The notes below the pieces were generated by a model. It made no database searches. It saw nothing but the letters and a program-made list of their open reading frames with translations, and was not told where the DNA came from. 44,399 nt of DNA, taken from Myxococcota bacterium (GTDB lineage: Bacteria; Myxococcota_A; UBA9160; SMWR01). The stretch is from assembly GCA_039030075.1 (NCBI GenBank), contig JBCCEW010000038.1, forward strand, positions 1 through 44,399, given 5' to 3'. Shown here piece after piece: positions 7,374 to 15,834 of the stretch; the stretch's first letter is position 1; the number at the start of each line of letters is the position of its first letter. The translations under genes and the position numbers were made by a program.

Positions 7374-9080
7374 GTGAAGCTGTTGGTTTCCGTCGCATTC
7401 CTGGTTGGGGTCGGTCTGTCGGTTTTGGGGAGCTCCGCGGACTCGCGGGAGCTCGATGAGTTCAACTCGGGCGCGAGCGGTTCCGGGACCTTCTTCAGCT
7501 CGGGCTCCATGATCGGAGGCGAGCGGGATCACCGCCTGGCCACCGCGGGGACGACGGTGCAATACAGCGCACTCGGATCGAGCGGAGTCGTCTTGAACTT
7601 CGGCCCTGCTGACAACGTTCTCTACCAGATGGTCTACGACGGAGATGACGGCGATCCGACGGGCGCAGTGGCCGGTCTCGGGGGATCGGACTTGACCGAC
7701 GGCGGGACGGCCGACCGTTTCGTGGTCGAGGTGGTCGATGTCGTGGGTAGCGTGAACGTCGTGGTCGCGGCGGGAGAACAGACGAACCCGGTGGCTTCGG
7801 GGTTGATCACGGTCAGCGCCCCGGGTCGCTATGAGTTTCTATTCGACGACGTCGTCGGTGGCACTGGAGTCGATCTCACGAACGTGGGGGTGGTGCTGCT
7901 CGTTCTCTCGGGTCTGGATGCCTTGGAGACGATCACCATCGATCGATTCGCGACGGAAGGCGCCCCTCCAATCGACAGCTTTCTCGAGGAGTTCCCGTTG
8001 GTGATGGGTGGGAGCACCATCCAAGACACGGCGGACGCCGTGGGCGGTCAGCGGGACATCTGTGACTTCGGTGGGGCGCCCAACGCTCAGTATCTGGTGG
8101 AAAGGGGGGGCTTCGAGGTACTCCCGCCGCCGAACTCGGTGACGCTCGACCTCCAGTACGATCGTGACGACGACGTCTGTGCGTTGACACCTCAGCTGCA
8201 GATCGATCCGACGGGTGGTGGCGTGCGAGACCAGGTGGTCTTCGAGGTGGGGGCGGCGAGCCTGGGGGTCCTTTCGGCGCGCTTCCGGCTGGGTCCAGCG
8301 TCCGACGAATGGGTGGATACGCCGAGCCTAGTGATCACGGGGCCAGGAAAGTACCGCGTGCCCTTCGCCGATCTGACGCGCGGGGCGGGAATTCCCTCCG
8401 GAAATCTGGATTTCAGCGATCTCCGGTGGGTCCGAGGAAGAGTGACTGTCGCTGCATCGGGGTTCATCGATCTCGACGCGATCAAGATCGAACCCGCCCC
8501 TCCGCTCGACGACTTTACGGTGTCGGCCGTCGTCTCTGACTTCTCGATCCTCGATGACCCGTTCGTCGAGGGCGGCGAGCGCGATTTTTCGAGCCTCCCG
8601 GTTGGGTGGGACGTCGAGATCGCCGAGGGAATGCTGCAGCTCGCGAACAACGCGGGTGCGACCGGCGGGGTCACGGTCACCTACGACGGCGATGATGGAA
8701 CGACGTCAACCAGCTTTGGGCTCGACGTCGACGTCACGCGCAATGGCGCCCACGACCGTTTCGGCGTGACCGTGCAATCGGTGGTCGGAAACCCAACGGT
8801 GAACGTCCTCCTCTGGGACGATCAGCTCGTCTCTGGTTCTGCTGGGGCGCCTTGTCCGAATCCCGGAGTCTGCGAGATCGCGTTCTCTGGCTATCCGTCG
8901 GCGCTGGATCTGGAGACTGTGGCGCAGATGAGCCTCAACGTCGTCTTGCCACCCGGGGCTTCGATCTCCCTCGGCGAGCTCGGCACCGTGCTGCCGGAGC
9001 CTACGGGCGCATTGCCGCTGTCAAGCGGTCTCGCTGCGCTGTGGGCGAGTCCGCGACGCCGAGGCGGGAGGAAGGCGTAG
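7374..9080 (+). CDS. exported three-repeat protein with PEP-CTERM-like tail
   Basis: From GTG 7374 (GAGG 6 nt upstream; frame open to 7260) the protein has 568 residues. A signal peptide (LLVSVAFLVGVGLSVLG) precedes three tandem repeats of about 165 residues. Each starts with D.F and carries a GG(E/Q)RD motif, a Y-D-x-D-D calcium-like acidic turn, a DRF/DQV strand pair and a 'GPG(K/R)Y..PF'-like strand. The acidic YDGDDGD turns resemble Ca-binding loops. It ends LPEPTG, a short weakly hydrophobic segment and RRRGGRKA, a PEP-CTERM-like sorting tail with a poorer helix than usual. No enzyme domain is visible; a surface or matrix protein is the best guess. A palindrome TGTTC-N8-GAACA lies at 7241-7258, upstream of the gene. 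Confidence 0.75.
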   Translation: MKLLVSVAFLVGVGLSVLGSSADSRELDEFNSGASGSGTFFSSGSMIGGERDHRLATAGTTVQYSALGSSGVVLNFGPADNVLYQMVYDGDDGDPTGAVAGLGGSDLTDGGTADRFVVEVVDVVGSVNVVVAAGEQTNPVASGLITVSAPGRYEFLFDDVVGGTGVDLTNVGVVLLVLSGLDALETITIDRFATEGAPPIDSFLEEFPLVMGGSTIQDTADAVGGQRDICDFGGAPNAQYLVERGGFEVLPPPNSVTLDLQYDRDDDVCALTPQLQIDPTGGGVRDQVVFEVGAASLGVLSARFRLGPASDEWVDTPSLVITGPGKYRVPFADLTRGAGIPSGNLDFSDLRWVRGRVTVAASGFIDLDAIKIEPAPPLDDFTVSAVVSDFSILDDPFVEGGERDFSSLPVGWDVEIAEGMLQLANNAGATGGVTVTYDGDDGTTSTSFGLDVDVTRNGAHDRFGVTVQSVVGNPTVNVLLWDDQLVSGSAGAPCPNPGVCEIAFSGYPSALDLETVAQMSLNVVLPPGASISLGELGTVLPEPTGALPLSSGLAALWASPRRRGGRKA

Positions 9081-9107
9081 CGGCGCGGCGCCTCGGCGTG
9101 CGAGGAG

Positions 9108-9899
9108 CTATCGGGTCGCCGCGAGTCTGCGGAACACGCGAGCGCCCTCCGCGTCGCTCGGGTAGATCAACTCGACCCGCAGTTCGCTCAGGGTGACCTC
9201 GCGGGCCGTCTCGAAGCGAAGGGCGGCACTGTAGGTCGAGACGACGTCTGCTCCGATGCGGATGCGGGGCATGATCAGGGGGGCTTCGTCCCGCGGATCG
9301 AATGCGGGGCGCGGAACGTCTTCGAGCCAGGCGAACGCGCGATCGACGAGTTCCACCAGGCGAGGATCGCCAGAGCGCTCGGCACCGCGGCGCCGTCGCT
9401 CCGCGTTGACCCAGGCAATCTCTTCCCAGTTCTCGATGGCCGCCCTGCCAGGGGGTCCATAGAACTGGTCGATCAACTCCTCGGGTGTGCGTTCCAGCGC
9501 CCCCGGGAGCAAGCGTTCGTAAGTGGCATTGCACAGGCGTACGCGGCCGGTCTCTTCGATCACGGCGGCCGGGTAGGGCGCGTGGCCTTCGACCAGCGTT
9601 CGCAGGTCATCGAGGATCGGGAGGATCGAGGCGTCGTCGAGCGGTCGTTCGGCGTAGGCGCGAGGCAGCCCGGCGGATGCGAGCAGGTCGTTGCACTCGC
9701 GGACCGAGAGTCTCAGGGATTCGGCGATCCGCAGGATGACGTCGCGGCCGGGGCGCGAACGGCCAGTCTCGATGAACGAGACATGGCGCGGTGTGGTGCC
9801 GGCCCGCGTGGCGAGCTCGAGCTGGCTGACGCCGCGGGCGCGACGCCAATGGCGGAGCTGGGTGCCGAAGTCGCTCGGAGTCGCGGTCCGGCTCGGCAT
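9108..9899 (-). CDS. XRE-family regulator with MmyB-like ligand-binding domain
   Basis: This 263-residue protein starts at ATG 9899. Residues about 8-65 are an XRE HTH (LRHWRRARGVSQLELATRAG, TTPRHVSFIETGRSRPGRD). The rest matches the MmyB-like/PAS-like domain, with YPAAVIEETGRVRLCNATYE and a C-terminal block ending VELIYPSDAEGARVFRRLA. In this family the C-terminal domain binds small, often fatty-acid-like ligands, and the protein usually represses one divergent enzyme gene. Here the divergent gene encodes a DUF1579-like protein, and two TTCCC-N5-GGGAA elements in between are probable operators. The family call is secure; the ligand is unknown. Its 3' end is 27 bp from the convergent three-repeat gene. 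Confidence 0.9.
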   Translation of the reverse strand: MPSRTATPSDFGTQLRHWRRARGVSQLELATRAGTTPRHVSFIETGRSRPGRDVILRIAESLRLSVRECNDLLASAGLPRAYAERPLDDASILPILDDLRTLVEGHAPYPAAVIEETGRVRLCNATYERLLPGALERTPEELIDQFYGPPGRAAIENWEEIAWVNAERRRRGAERSGDPRLVELVDRAFAWLEDVPRPAFDPRDEAPLIMPRIRIGADVVSTYSAALRFETAREVTLSELRVELIYPSDAEGARVFRRLAATR

Positions 9900-9934
9900 C
9901 CCGCCAAGCTAGCGCAGGGGCGTGTCCGCGACGC

Positions 9935-9974
9935 TTCCCGGATAGGGAAAGGGCGCCGCTTCCCTGCCCGGGAA
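9935..9974. promoter_or_regulatory. two tandem TTCCC-N5-GGGAA inverted repeats, probable XRE operators
   Basis: Perfect 5-bp inverted arms with 5-nt spacers occur at 9935-9949 and 9960-9974. The centres are 25 bp apart, in the 141-bp region between the XRE gene and the divergent DUF1579-like gene. Duplication, symmetry and position argue for operators of the XRE dimer; binding is inferred. Confidence 0.65.
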
Positions 9975-10040
9975 TCGTGCGGACGCGGCGCGTCGGGAAC
10001 GATCTTCGAGCGCACCGCGCTTCGAAGAAGGAGTACCCGG

Positions 10041-10589
10041 ATGGTCGAGCAGCCCCAGGATCTGATCACCGACGAGACGGTCTCGACCTTTCTCGCCGGC
10101 CCCCCGGCCGAGATGGCGGACTTCGCGTTTCTGCTCGGGGAGTGGGAGCACGAAGCGATCCGCTACGACGCCCAGGGAAGCGTGCAGCGAACCCATCGCG
10201 GGCGCTGGCGCGCACGCACCATCGCCTCGGGGCGCATCGTGCTGGACGAGGTGATCTCTCTGCGTGCGGACGGAACGGAGATCGCCAGCATGGCCACGCT
10301 GCGGACCTTCTGTCCGACCCCCTCCCGTTGGGAGATGACGTTCTTGACCGCACACCAGCCCGCGCTTCCCATCTCGTTCGGCGGGGCGCGCGTTGGCGAC
10401 GAGCTTCACCTCGAGGTGCGGGTGGCAGGTGCGCCGGAGGCACCGTGCCTCGCGAAGGTTCGCTTCTTCGACATCCAGCCCGACCGGTTTCGCTGGGAGC
10501 AATCGATGCGCAGCGGCGAAGACGCGTACGAAAAGTCGGTGGAGATCTCGGCATCGCGCACGTCTGAGGTCTGGCGCCTCCCAGGCTGA
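10041..10589 (+). CDS. DUF1579-like protein
   Basis: This 182-residue protein starts at ATG 10041, preceded by GAAGGAG at 10027-10033. The sequence has FLLGEWEHEAIRYDAQG near residue 35 and GRWRARTIASGRIVLDEV, resembling the DUF1579 / calycin-like small beta-barrel proteins whose function is uncharacterised. There is no signal peptide or membrane segment. Its target role is suggested only by context: it is divergent from a MmyB-type XRE regulator with paired operators in the shared promoter, so expression is probably switched by that regulator's ligand. It ends 53 bp before the convergent histidine-kinase gene. Confidence 0.65.
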   Translation: MVEQPQDLITDETVSTFLAGPPAEMADFAFLLGEWEHEAIRYDAQGSVQRTHRGRWRARTIASGRIVLDEVISLRADGTEIASMATLRTFCPTPSRWEMTFLTAHQPALPISFGGARVGDELHLEVRVAGAPEAPCLAKVRFFDIQPDRFRWEQSMRSGEDAYEKSVEISASRTSEVWRLPG

Positions 10590-10642
10590 GTTCCAGGTCG
10601 GCTCGAGGCAAGCAGCGTCGCCGTGCCGGAGGCCGGGGCGGC

Positions 10643-12499
10643 TCAGATGTCGGCACCGCGGAAGGCGGGGGACCGGGCCCGGAACGCGGCAGCTCGGGGA
10701 GAACCCACCGGCCCGGCCGCGCTGCGAACGGCCTCCACCAGATCGGCGGCCGAGAACGGCTTCGAAACGAAACGGTAGTCGGCCGGGATGTCGCGGCGGG
10801 CCATCACGTCGTCGCGATCGAATCCGCTCATCAGTACGATCGGGAGCGTCGGGGTTCGCTGACGCAGCGCTTCGGCCACCTCGCAGCCGTTCTGCTCGGG
10901 CATGGTGAGATCGAGCAAGGCCGCGTCGATGACCGGCTCGCTGCTCGCGAGCTCGAGCGCGATGCGTCCGCTGCTCGCTTCGAGCACACGGAAGCCCGCG
11001 CGTTCGAGGAGACGGCGCGCGACCCTGCGGACGCTGGGTTCGTCGTCGACCAGGAGGACGGTGCCCGTTGCGCTGGGGATCGCGCGCGTAGCGGTCGCGG
11101 GCGCCTCGGCCAGACCTGGGGTGTAGGGCAACAGGAAGCGAACGCGCGTGCCTCGTCCGGGGGCCGTGGAGACGGCCAGGGCGGCATGGTGCCGTTCGGC
11201 GATGCCCTCCACCGCCGCCAGGCCGAGCCCGCTGCCCCCTTGTTTCGTGCTGAAGAAGGGCTCGAAGATCTGGCCCTGGATGACGTCGTCCATCCCAGGG
11301 CCGTTGTCTCGCACCTCGAGGTACGCGTAGTCGCCGGGCGCGTGAGCGCTCCCGAAGCGCATGGCTTGGAGCGCGCCATCGTTCACGGGTTCGATGCCCC
11401 AGTCGACGTCGATCGTTCCCCCTCCGCTCCGGCAGGCATCGACGGCGTTCTGCACGAGGTTGATCAGCACCTGATCGAGCTGGGCGCCGTCGGCCTCGAC
11501 CGTCAGTGCGTGCGGGGTGCCCCGTTCGCGGATCTGGACGCCAGTCGGAAGCGACGAGCGGAGCACGCGCGCCACTTCACGGACACGGGTTCCGAGGTCG
11601 ATCCGCGCCACCTCGGGTTCGGCCTGGCCCGCGTATGCCAACAGCTGGTGCGTCAGGCGGGACGCATGTTCGGTGGCCGCGCGCGCGTCCTCCAGCGTCG
11701 CTCCGACCGATGCGGGGAGGTCGGTCTCGTGGGTGGCGAGCTCGAGGTTGCCGCCGATGGCGGTGAGGAGGTTGTTGAAGTCGTGCGCGATGCCGCCGGC
11801 CATGAGCCCCAGCGATTCGCGCCGCTGGGCCGCTTGCATGGCTTGCTGCATGGCGAGCCGCTGCTCGTTGGCCGCGGTGGCCTCGCGGAGAGCCTGAGCG
11901 GCAGCTTGTTCCCGCTCTTCCGCGCGGCGTCGGAGCGCGTTCTGCCGCATCACCGAGTTTCGCCGCGTCACGAACACGGCGACACTGGCGAGGAGCCCGG
12001 TCCCGAAGCGCACCGTCCACTCGCTCCAGGCCCCTTCGAGCGGCCAGAGGAGGGCCAGGGGAGCGAGCCAAGCGGTGGCGAGTACGGCGAGCGCCCCCAT
12101 GAACCAGCCGGGGCGCAAGAAGCCATACCCTGCGGCGAACGCCGCAAGGGTCATGTACACGCCGTGACTCGGGTCTCCGAGGATCCAGAGTTCGCGCGCG
12201 TTCACGAGTGAGACGAGCGCGACCAGGCACAGCAACCAAGGGTGAGCGGCTCGTTCGGAGACGCCCTGGTGGGCTTGCACGCGCCAGCACACGAGCAGCA
12301 CGAGCGCCGCGATCCCGTGCGCGACCTGCTGTTCGCCCGCGTACTCCTCGGGGCGCCCGAGCCAGGGTCCCACCAGGGCGACGGTCAGGTAGAGCGAGCC
12401 GAGTGCCAGGAACGCGGGAGCGACCAGTTCGGCCGCGACCTGATCGAGGATACGCAGATCGCGGTCTACGCCAGTCGCCTCTTCGCGATCGCGATGCAT
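10643..12499 (-). CDS. hybrid sensor histidine kinase with C-terminal receiver domain
   Basis: This 618-residue protein has about five or six membrane helices in residues 25-180 and no obvious periplasmic sensor domain, so the membrane region may itself sense. A linker coiled coil follows, then HisKA with phospho-acceptor H239 (GGIAHDFNNLLTAI) and HATPase_c with NLVQNAVDA, DNGPGMD, FEPFFSTK and GSGLGLAAV boxes. Residues about 490-605 are a receiver with the acidic LLVDDE pocket, phospho-Asp D530 (ALLDLTMPE) and the conserved Lys in VSKPF. It therefore autophosphorylates and relays internally; no partner regulator or Hpt gene is adjacent. The AHDFNNLL H-box is the type common in Myxococcota and Proteobacteria hybrid kinases. 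The signal is unknown. Confidence 0.93.
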   Translation of the reverse strand: MHRDREEATGVDRDLRILDQVAAELVAPAFLALGSLYLTVALVGPWLGRPEEYAGEQQVAHGIAALVLLVCWRVQAHQGVSERAAHPWLLCLVALVSLVNARELWILGDPSHGVYMTLAAFAAGYGFLRPGWFMGALAVLATAWLAPLALLWPLEGAWSEWTVRFGTGLLASVAVFVTRRNSVMRQNALRRRAEEREQAAAQALREATAANEQRLAMQQAMQAAQRRESLGLMAGGIAHDFNNLLTAIGGNLELATHETDLPASVGATLEDARAATEHASRLTHQLLAYAGQAEPEVARIDLGTRVREVARVLRSSLPTGVQIRERGTPHALTVEADGAQLDQVLINLVQNAVDACRSGGGTIDVDWGIEPVNDGALQAMRFGSAHAPGDYAYLEVRDNGPGMDDVIQGQIFEPFFSTKQGGSGLGLAAVEGIAERHHAALAVSTAPGRGTRVRFLLPYTPGLAEAPATATRAIPSATGTVLLVDDEPSVRRVARRLLERAGFRVLEASSGRIALELASSEPVIDAALLDLTMPEQNGCEVAEALRQRTPTLPIVLMSGFDRDDVMARRDIPADYRFVSKPFSAADLVEAVRSAAGPVGSPRAAAFRARSPAFRGADI

Positions 12500-12576
12500 G
12501 GGCGACAGTCTAGGGGGAGCACCTGGTGGGTGCGCAAGATGGGGCGGGTCCGAGTGGGGCGGTTCCGTCCCACCCG

Positions 12577-12599
12577 CAGTGGATGGGCTCGGGCCACTG
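12577..12599 (-). terminator. weak hairpin downstream of the HSL-family hydrolase gene
   Basis: CAGTGG (12577-12582) pairs with CCACTG (12594-12599) around an 11-nt loop, 22 bp past the hydrolase stop. There is no T-tract, so it is at most a partial terminator between this gene and the kinase gene downstream. Confidence 0.25.
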
Positions 12600-12620
12600 G
12601 GGAACGGGCGAGCTCTGCGC

Positions 12621-13700
12621 TCACGCCGCGACGCGTCGCGCGAAGCCGTGGATGTCGCGGACCGTGGCCGCGTAGACGTCGGGCATCGCAGCTGGCGCGA
12701 GGCAGTCGCCCGCGTGGCAGGTGCCGTTGACGGTCCGGCCCACGGCGGGAACGCCGGCGGCGACCAGCTTGCGGTAGTAGACGAGGCCTTCGTCGCGCAA
12801 GGGGTCGAGCTCGTTCACCGAGATGGTGTGGGGGGGCAGCCCCTGCAGGTCGCGTGGCGTGGCGTGGTAGGGCCAGGCGAGAGGGTTCGTGGCGTTCTTG
12901 CCGTCCGGGTCGTAGACCTTCGCGAGCGCGCCCATCGTCGTGCAGCTCAGGAAGTAGCCGTCGTTCTCGACGAGGGAAGGGAGTTCCGGCGGCGGCTGTC
13001 CGTAGCCTCCGAAGATGTAGGGGCATTGGGCGTAGATGCCGGCGATCTGGTCGATCCAGCCCTCGCGGTTCGCCTTGAGCCCCGTCGCGATCGAGAGATT
13101 GCCGCCTCCGGATTCGCCGGACACCACAAGGTGCGAGATGCCGAGTTCCGCGCGGTGCTCGTGCACCCACTGAACAGCGCTCGCGCAGTCGTTCAAGCCA
13201 GCGGGGAAGGGGTGGTCACCGAGCGAACCCCCGCCGTTGCGGAACTCGACGCCGACCACGACCAGCCCCGTGGATGCGAGCTCGTCTCGCCAGCGCGCAG
13301 CATAGGCGCTCTCAGCGGTGAGGATCACCATGCCGCCGCCGTGGATATGCACGACGCAGGGCAGGGGGCCGGCGGCGTTCGCGGGCCGATGCACGTAGAG
13401 CGGGATCGAATGGTCGTCGACACCGCGGATCGTCTCGGTCTCGACCGATACGCCGGTGATGTCGGGTACGTCTCCGAGCAGAGCGCTGAACGACTGCATG
13501 TGTTGGGGCTCGGCTGCCCGGCAATACTCGAGCAGCTCTGGGTAGGACGAGTCTGCGCTCACCGGTACCGGCGGCGGTTCGCCGCCAATGCCGACTTGCG
13601 CCAACGCAGCCAACATGCGCGGGTCGGCCCGCGGGTCGTTCTCGAGTAGGAGGTTCGGGTCGCCGAGACGACCGGGCAGAGCAGGGCGCGAAGACGTCAT
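12621..13700 (-). CDS. alpha/beta hydrolase, hormone-sensitive-lipase (type IV) family esterase
   Basis: This 359-residue protein starts at ATG 13700; an upstream ATG at 13736 is possible. It has the HIHGGGM oxyanion-hole motif (HGGG of the HSL family), the nucleophile elbow GESGGG with S197, the acid region [10 protein letters not shown] with Asp, and a C-terminal Cys-His-Ala-Gly-Asp stretch that supplies the catalytic His. Enzymes of this family hydrolyse short-chain esters and lactones in the cytosol. There is no signal peptide. It sits 66 bp downstream of the TetR gene in the same direction and may be in its operon. A specific substrate cannot be named. Confidence 0.9.
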   Translation of the reverse strand: MTSSRPALPGRLGDPNLLLENDPRADPRMLAALAQVGIGGEPPPVPVSADSSYPELLEYCRAAEPQHMQSFSALLGDVPDITGVSVETETIRGVDDHSIPLYVHRPANAAGPLPCVVHIHGGGMVILTAESAYAARWRDELASTGLVVVGVEFRNGGGSLGDHPFPAGLNDCASAVQWVHEHRAELGISHLVVSGESGGGNLSIATGLKANREGWIDQIAGIYAQCPYIFGGYGQPPPELPSLVENDGYFLSCTTMGALAKVYDPDGKNATNPLAWPYHATPRDLQGLPPHTISVNELDPLRDEGLVYYRKLVAAGVPAVGRTVNGTCHAGDCLAPAAMPDVYAATVRDIHGFARRVAA

Positions 13701-13766
13701 GGCTTCGTCGTACACCGGAACCGGCCCGCGTGGCAAGCGTTGCGAAACGCTGGACGGGGAGGGTAC

Positions 13767-14384
13767 CTAGCGGGCGACGCCACCCAGCACGACGCCGACC
13801 AGCGCATCGAGCTGTGGCTTGCGCTCGATCGTGACGATCGGGCGATCGGCCAGCTGGCTGCGCAGCAGGCCGAGCAGGATCGCCTGCAAGCTGTGGGCGG
13901 TGGCCGTCACGTCGAGATCCGCGCGGAGCTCGCCGCGCGCGATGCCCTGCCGCAGGATGCGCGCCAGGGTACGACGGGTGGTTTCGAGAGCGGCCTGGGT
14001 GGCGCCGGCGTCGGTGGCGAGGTCCGATTGCGCGGCCTCGGAGATCACGACCTGGGCCGCGGTGACGCGCCAGCTGTCGGCGAGGCCTTCGCGAAGCCAG
14101 CGTTCGATCGCGCCGCAGGCCGTCTCGCAGGAAGCGACGCTGTCTTCGAGCCACGCTCGCCAATCGTCGATCATGTAGGCGTGCAGAGCCGTGAGCAGCG
14201 CCCCTTTGCTCGGAAACTGCTTGTAGAGCCCGGCGCGTGAGATCCCGGCCTGCTCGGCGATCGACACCATGCGCGCGTGCGCGTACCCCTCCTTTGCGAA
14301 ACAGGCGGCGGCCGTGCGCAGAATCGTCTCGCGCGAAGAGCCCGGCTCGACGCCGGCGGTCGATGTCACCGGTGCGCGTCTCAC
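13767..14384 (-). CDS. TetR-family regulator, translationally coupled to the upstream unknown gene
   Basis: This 205-residue protein starts at GTG 14384, which overlaps the stop of the preceding gene in a GTGA (4 bp) arrangement. The N-terminus has the TetR HTH: RETILRTAAACFAKEGYA, then MVSIAEQAGISRAGLYKQF with the recognition helix and FPSKGALLTAL. The C-terminal domain is a helical ligand-binding domain with no recognised subfamily. Coupling to the unknown gene and proximity to the HSL esterase suggest that it regulates this cluster. A palindrome upstream of the operon (15698-15725) is a candidate operator. The effector is unknown. Confidence 0.9.
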   Translation of the reverse strand: MRRAPVTSTAGVEPGSSRETILRTAAACFAKEGYAHARMVSIAEQAGISRAGLYKQFPSKGALLTALHAYMIDDWRAWLEDSVASCETACGAIERWLREGLADSWRVTAAQVVISEAAQSDLATDAGATQAALETTRRTLARILRQGIARGELRADLDVTATAHSLQAILLGLLRSQLADRPIVTIERKPQLDALVGVVLGGVAR

Positions 14385-15652
14385 GTGCGCAGCGGTCGGC
14401 GCTGGATCATCTGAAACTCGAACCCGCGACTGATCCGCGCGATCTGGACTTCCGGCGGTTCCTGCCAGGGGTCGCTCTGCGGGTCGATCACGACCTCCCA
14501 GGCGAAGCGTGCGTCGCCGGCGTCGATGGCGTGCACCTGGGCCCGCGGATTCACCATCCCGGCGATCGCCTGCAACGCCGGATGCGGTTCCGCGGAAAGG
14601 CTTCCGAACGGGGAATGAGCGTCGGCTTCTTCGAGGGCTGGGCAATCCCGGATCGAGACGCGGGCCCGATCGTTCGCGACCACTTCGACCCGAAAGTCCA
14701 GGTAGGTGCGCGGCTGGAAATGCGGATGGAGTTGAAAGATGGTGGCGACCGTCGCGATGTCGTCCTTCGGCGGGAGGAGGCGCTTCAGGCGGTGCGCGGC
14801 CATACCTGCCGCGCCCGTCCAGGCCTTTCGACCGAGGTCGCGTGCCGCCTCCTCGCCGTGGCGCTGTTCCACGTTGAGAAGCAGGGACCGGCTGAGCAGG
14901 TGGGCCTGGACTGCAGCTTCCTGGCAGACGATCAGCAGGGCGCGGTGCGAGAGGTCCTCGAGCTGGAATCCCGGGTCGAAGGCACCGCTGTAGTCCGGGA
15001 GTCCGCCGGGCTCGCGTTCGGTGTCGGGAAGCGCGATGGGGACCGCTGCGATCCGGGTCTCCCGCATGCGCGGCAGGTTGGGATGCTGCTCGTAGGGCGT
15101 CGGGTCCTGGTCGTCGATGAACACGGTCCAGTGGCAGTGGGGCCAGCGCGGTCCGGGATGCGCGACGCGTGGCGGCCGGTACACCGGGCGCATCTTCATC
15201 AAGGGGTGCGTGGCGGCGGCGGTCGCGTCGAAGGTGGGGTCCTCGATGTCGTGACACATGGTCTTGACGCGCTTGTCGCCGAAGGGCTCCACGTCCATCA
15301 AGGCACCACAGTGCGCGAGCCAGAACGCGCCGGACTGCGGGGAGTCGACCCGAAACTGGAAGTCCATGAATTGATGGGGGGAGCCGATCTCGAGCTGGAG
15401 CCCCTTGAAGACGGTCGTGACGTCGTCGCCCTCGAACCCCAAGGCCCGCTGCATGCGCTGCGAATAGATCGGGCTGGCGCCCATCCACTCGTCGATCGAG
15501 AGCTGGGTCTGTGCGGCCTCCCCGACGAGTCGGGTCGCGAGGGGGAGGGCGACCCGGTCCTGCAGGTGGCCGATCAACAGGTACTCGCGACCGAGGTGAC
15601 AGAGCTCCTGGCGGGACAGGTCGGCGAGCGCGTGGTGGGGCGCGTAGGGCAC
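14381..15652 (-). CDS. conserved hypothetical protein, about 420 residues
   Basis: This 423-residue protein starts at GTG 15652, with GGAGGA at 15661-15656 on the minus strand giving good spacing. I recognise no named domain. Features include WMGASPIYSQRMQRALGF near residue 56, then FWLAHCGALMDVEPFGD, MCHDIEDPTFDATAA and WPHCHWTVFIDDQDP. It therefore has several conserved His/Cys positions plus a Trp-rich stretch, which suggests a metal or cofactor site rather than a structural role. It appears cytosolic, without signal peptide or membrane segments. It is the first gene of an operon with TetR and probably the esterase. It could be a hydrolase or a cofactor-binding oxidoreductase; I do not assign a function. 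Confidence 0.6.
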   Translation of the reverse strand: MPYAPHHALADLSRQELCHLGREYLLIGHLQDRVALPLATRLVGEAAQTQLSIDEWMGASPIYSQRMQRALGFEGDDVTTVFKGLQLEIGSPHQFMDFQFRVDSPQSGAFWLAHCGALMDVEPFGDKRVKTMCHDIEDPTFDATAAATHPLMKMRPVYRPPRVAHPGPRWPHCHWTVFIDDQDPTPYEQHPNLPRMRETRIAAVPIALPDTEREPGGLPDYSGAFDPGFQLEDLSHRALLIVCQEAAVQAHLLSRSLLLNVEQRHGEEAARDLGRKAWTGAAGMAAHRLKRLLPPKDDIATVATIFQLHPHFQPRTYLDFRVEVVANDRARVSIRDCPALEEADAHSPFGSLSAEPHPALQAIAGMVNPRAQVHAIDAGDARFAWEVVIDPQSDPWQEPPEVQIARISRGFEFQMIQRRPLRT

Positions 15653-15697
15653 GGGTCCTCCAGGAGGCGCTGCGGTGGCGCGCCGGAGGACGGCAAG

Positions 15698-15725
15698 GTA
15701 GACGAAAATCGTTGATTCTGTCTAC
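15698..15725. promoter_or_regulatory. palindrome GTAGAC-N16-GTCTAC, candidate TetR operator
   Basis: Perfect 6-bp arms (15698-15703 and 15720-15725) flank 16 nt containing a partly symmetric ATC...GAT core. It is 46-73 bp upstream of GTG 15652, where a weak -35 like TAGACA overlaps it on the minus strand. Position and symmetry suit autoregulation by the TetR protein of the same operon. Confidence 0.45.
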
Positions 15726-15786
15726 TTCGGGGCGAGGCGCAGCCAGCGGGGGGACGGCGGGACGCGTCCATTCCGAGCGGCGGACT

Positions 15787-15820
15787 CGGGAGCAGGAGCC
15801 GCGTGGGACTCCTGCTCCCG
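15787..15820 (-). terminator. strong hairpin downstream of haloperoxidase gene
   Basis: The 12-bp perfect stem CGGGAGCAGGAG (15787-15798) pairs with CTCCTGCTCCCG (15809-15820) around a 10-nt loop. It begins 15 bp past the haloperoxidase stop on the minus strand. There is no clear T-tract, so it may be a rho-independent variant or an mRNA 3'-end stabiliser. Confidence 0.6.
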
Positions 15821-15834
15821 GGGACTCGTGGCCG

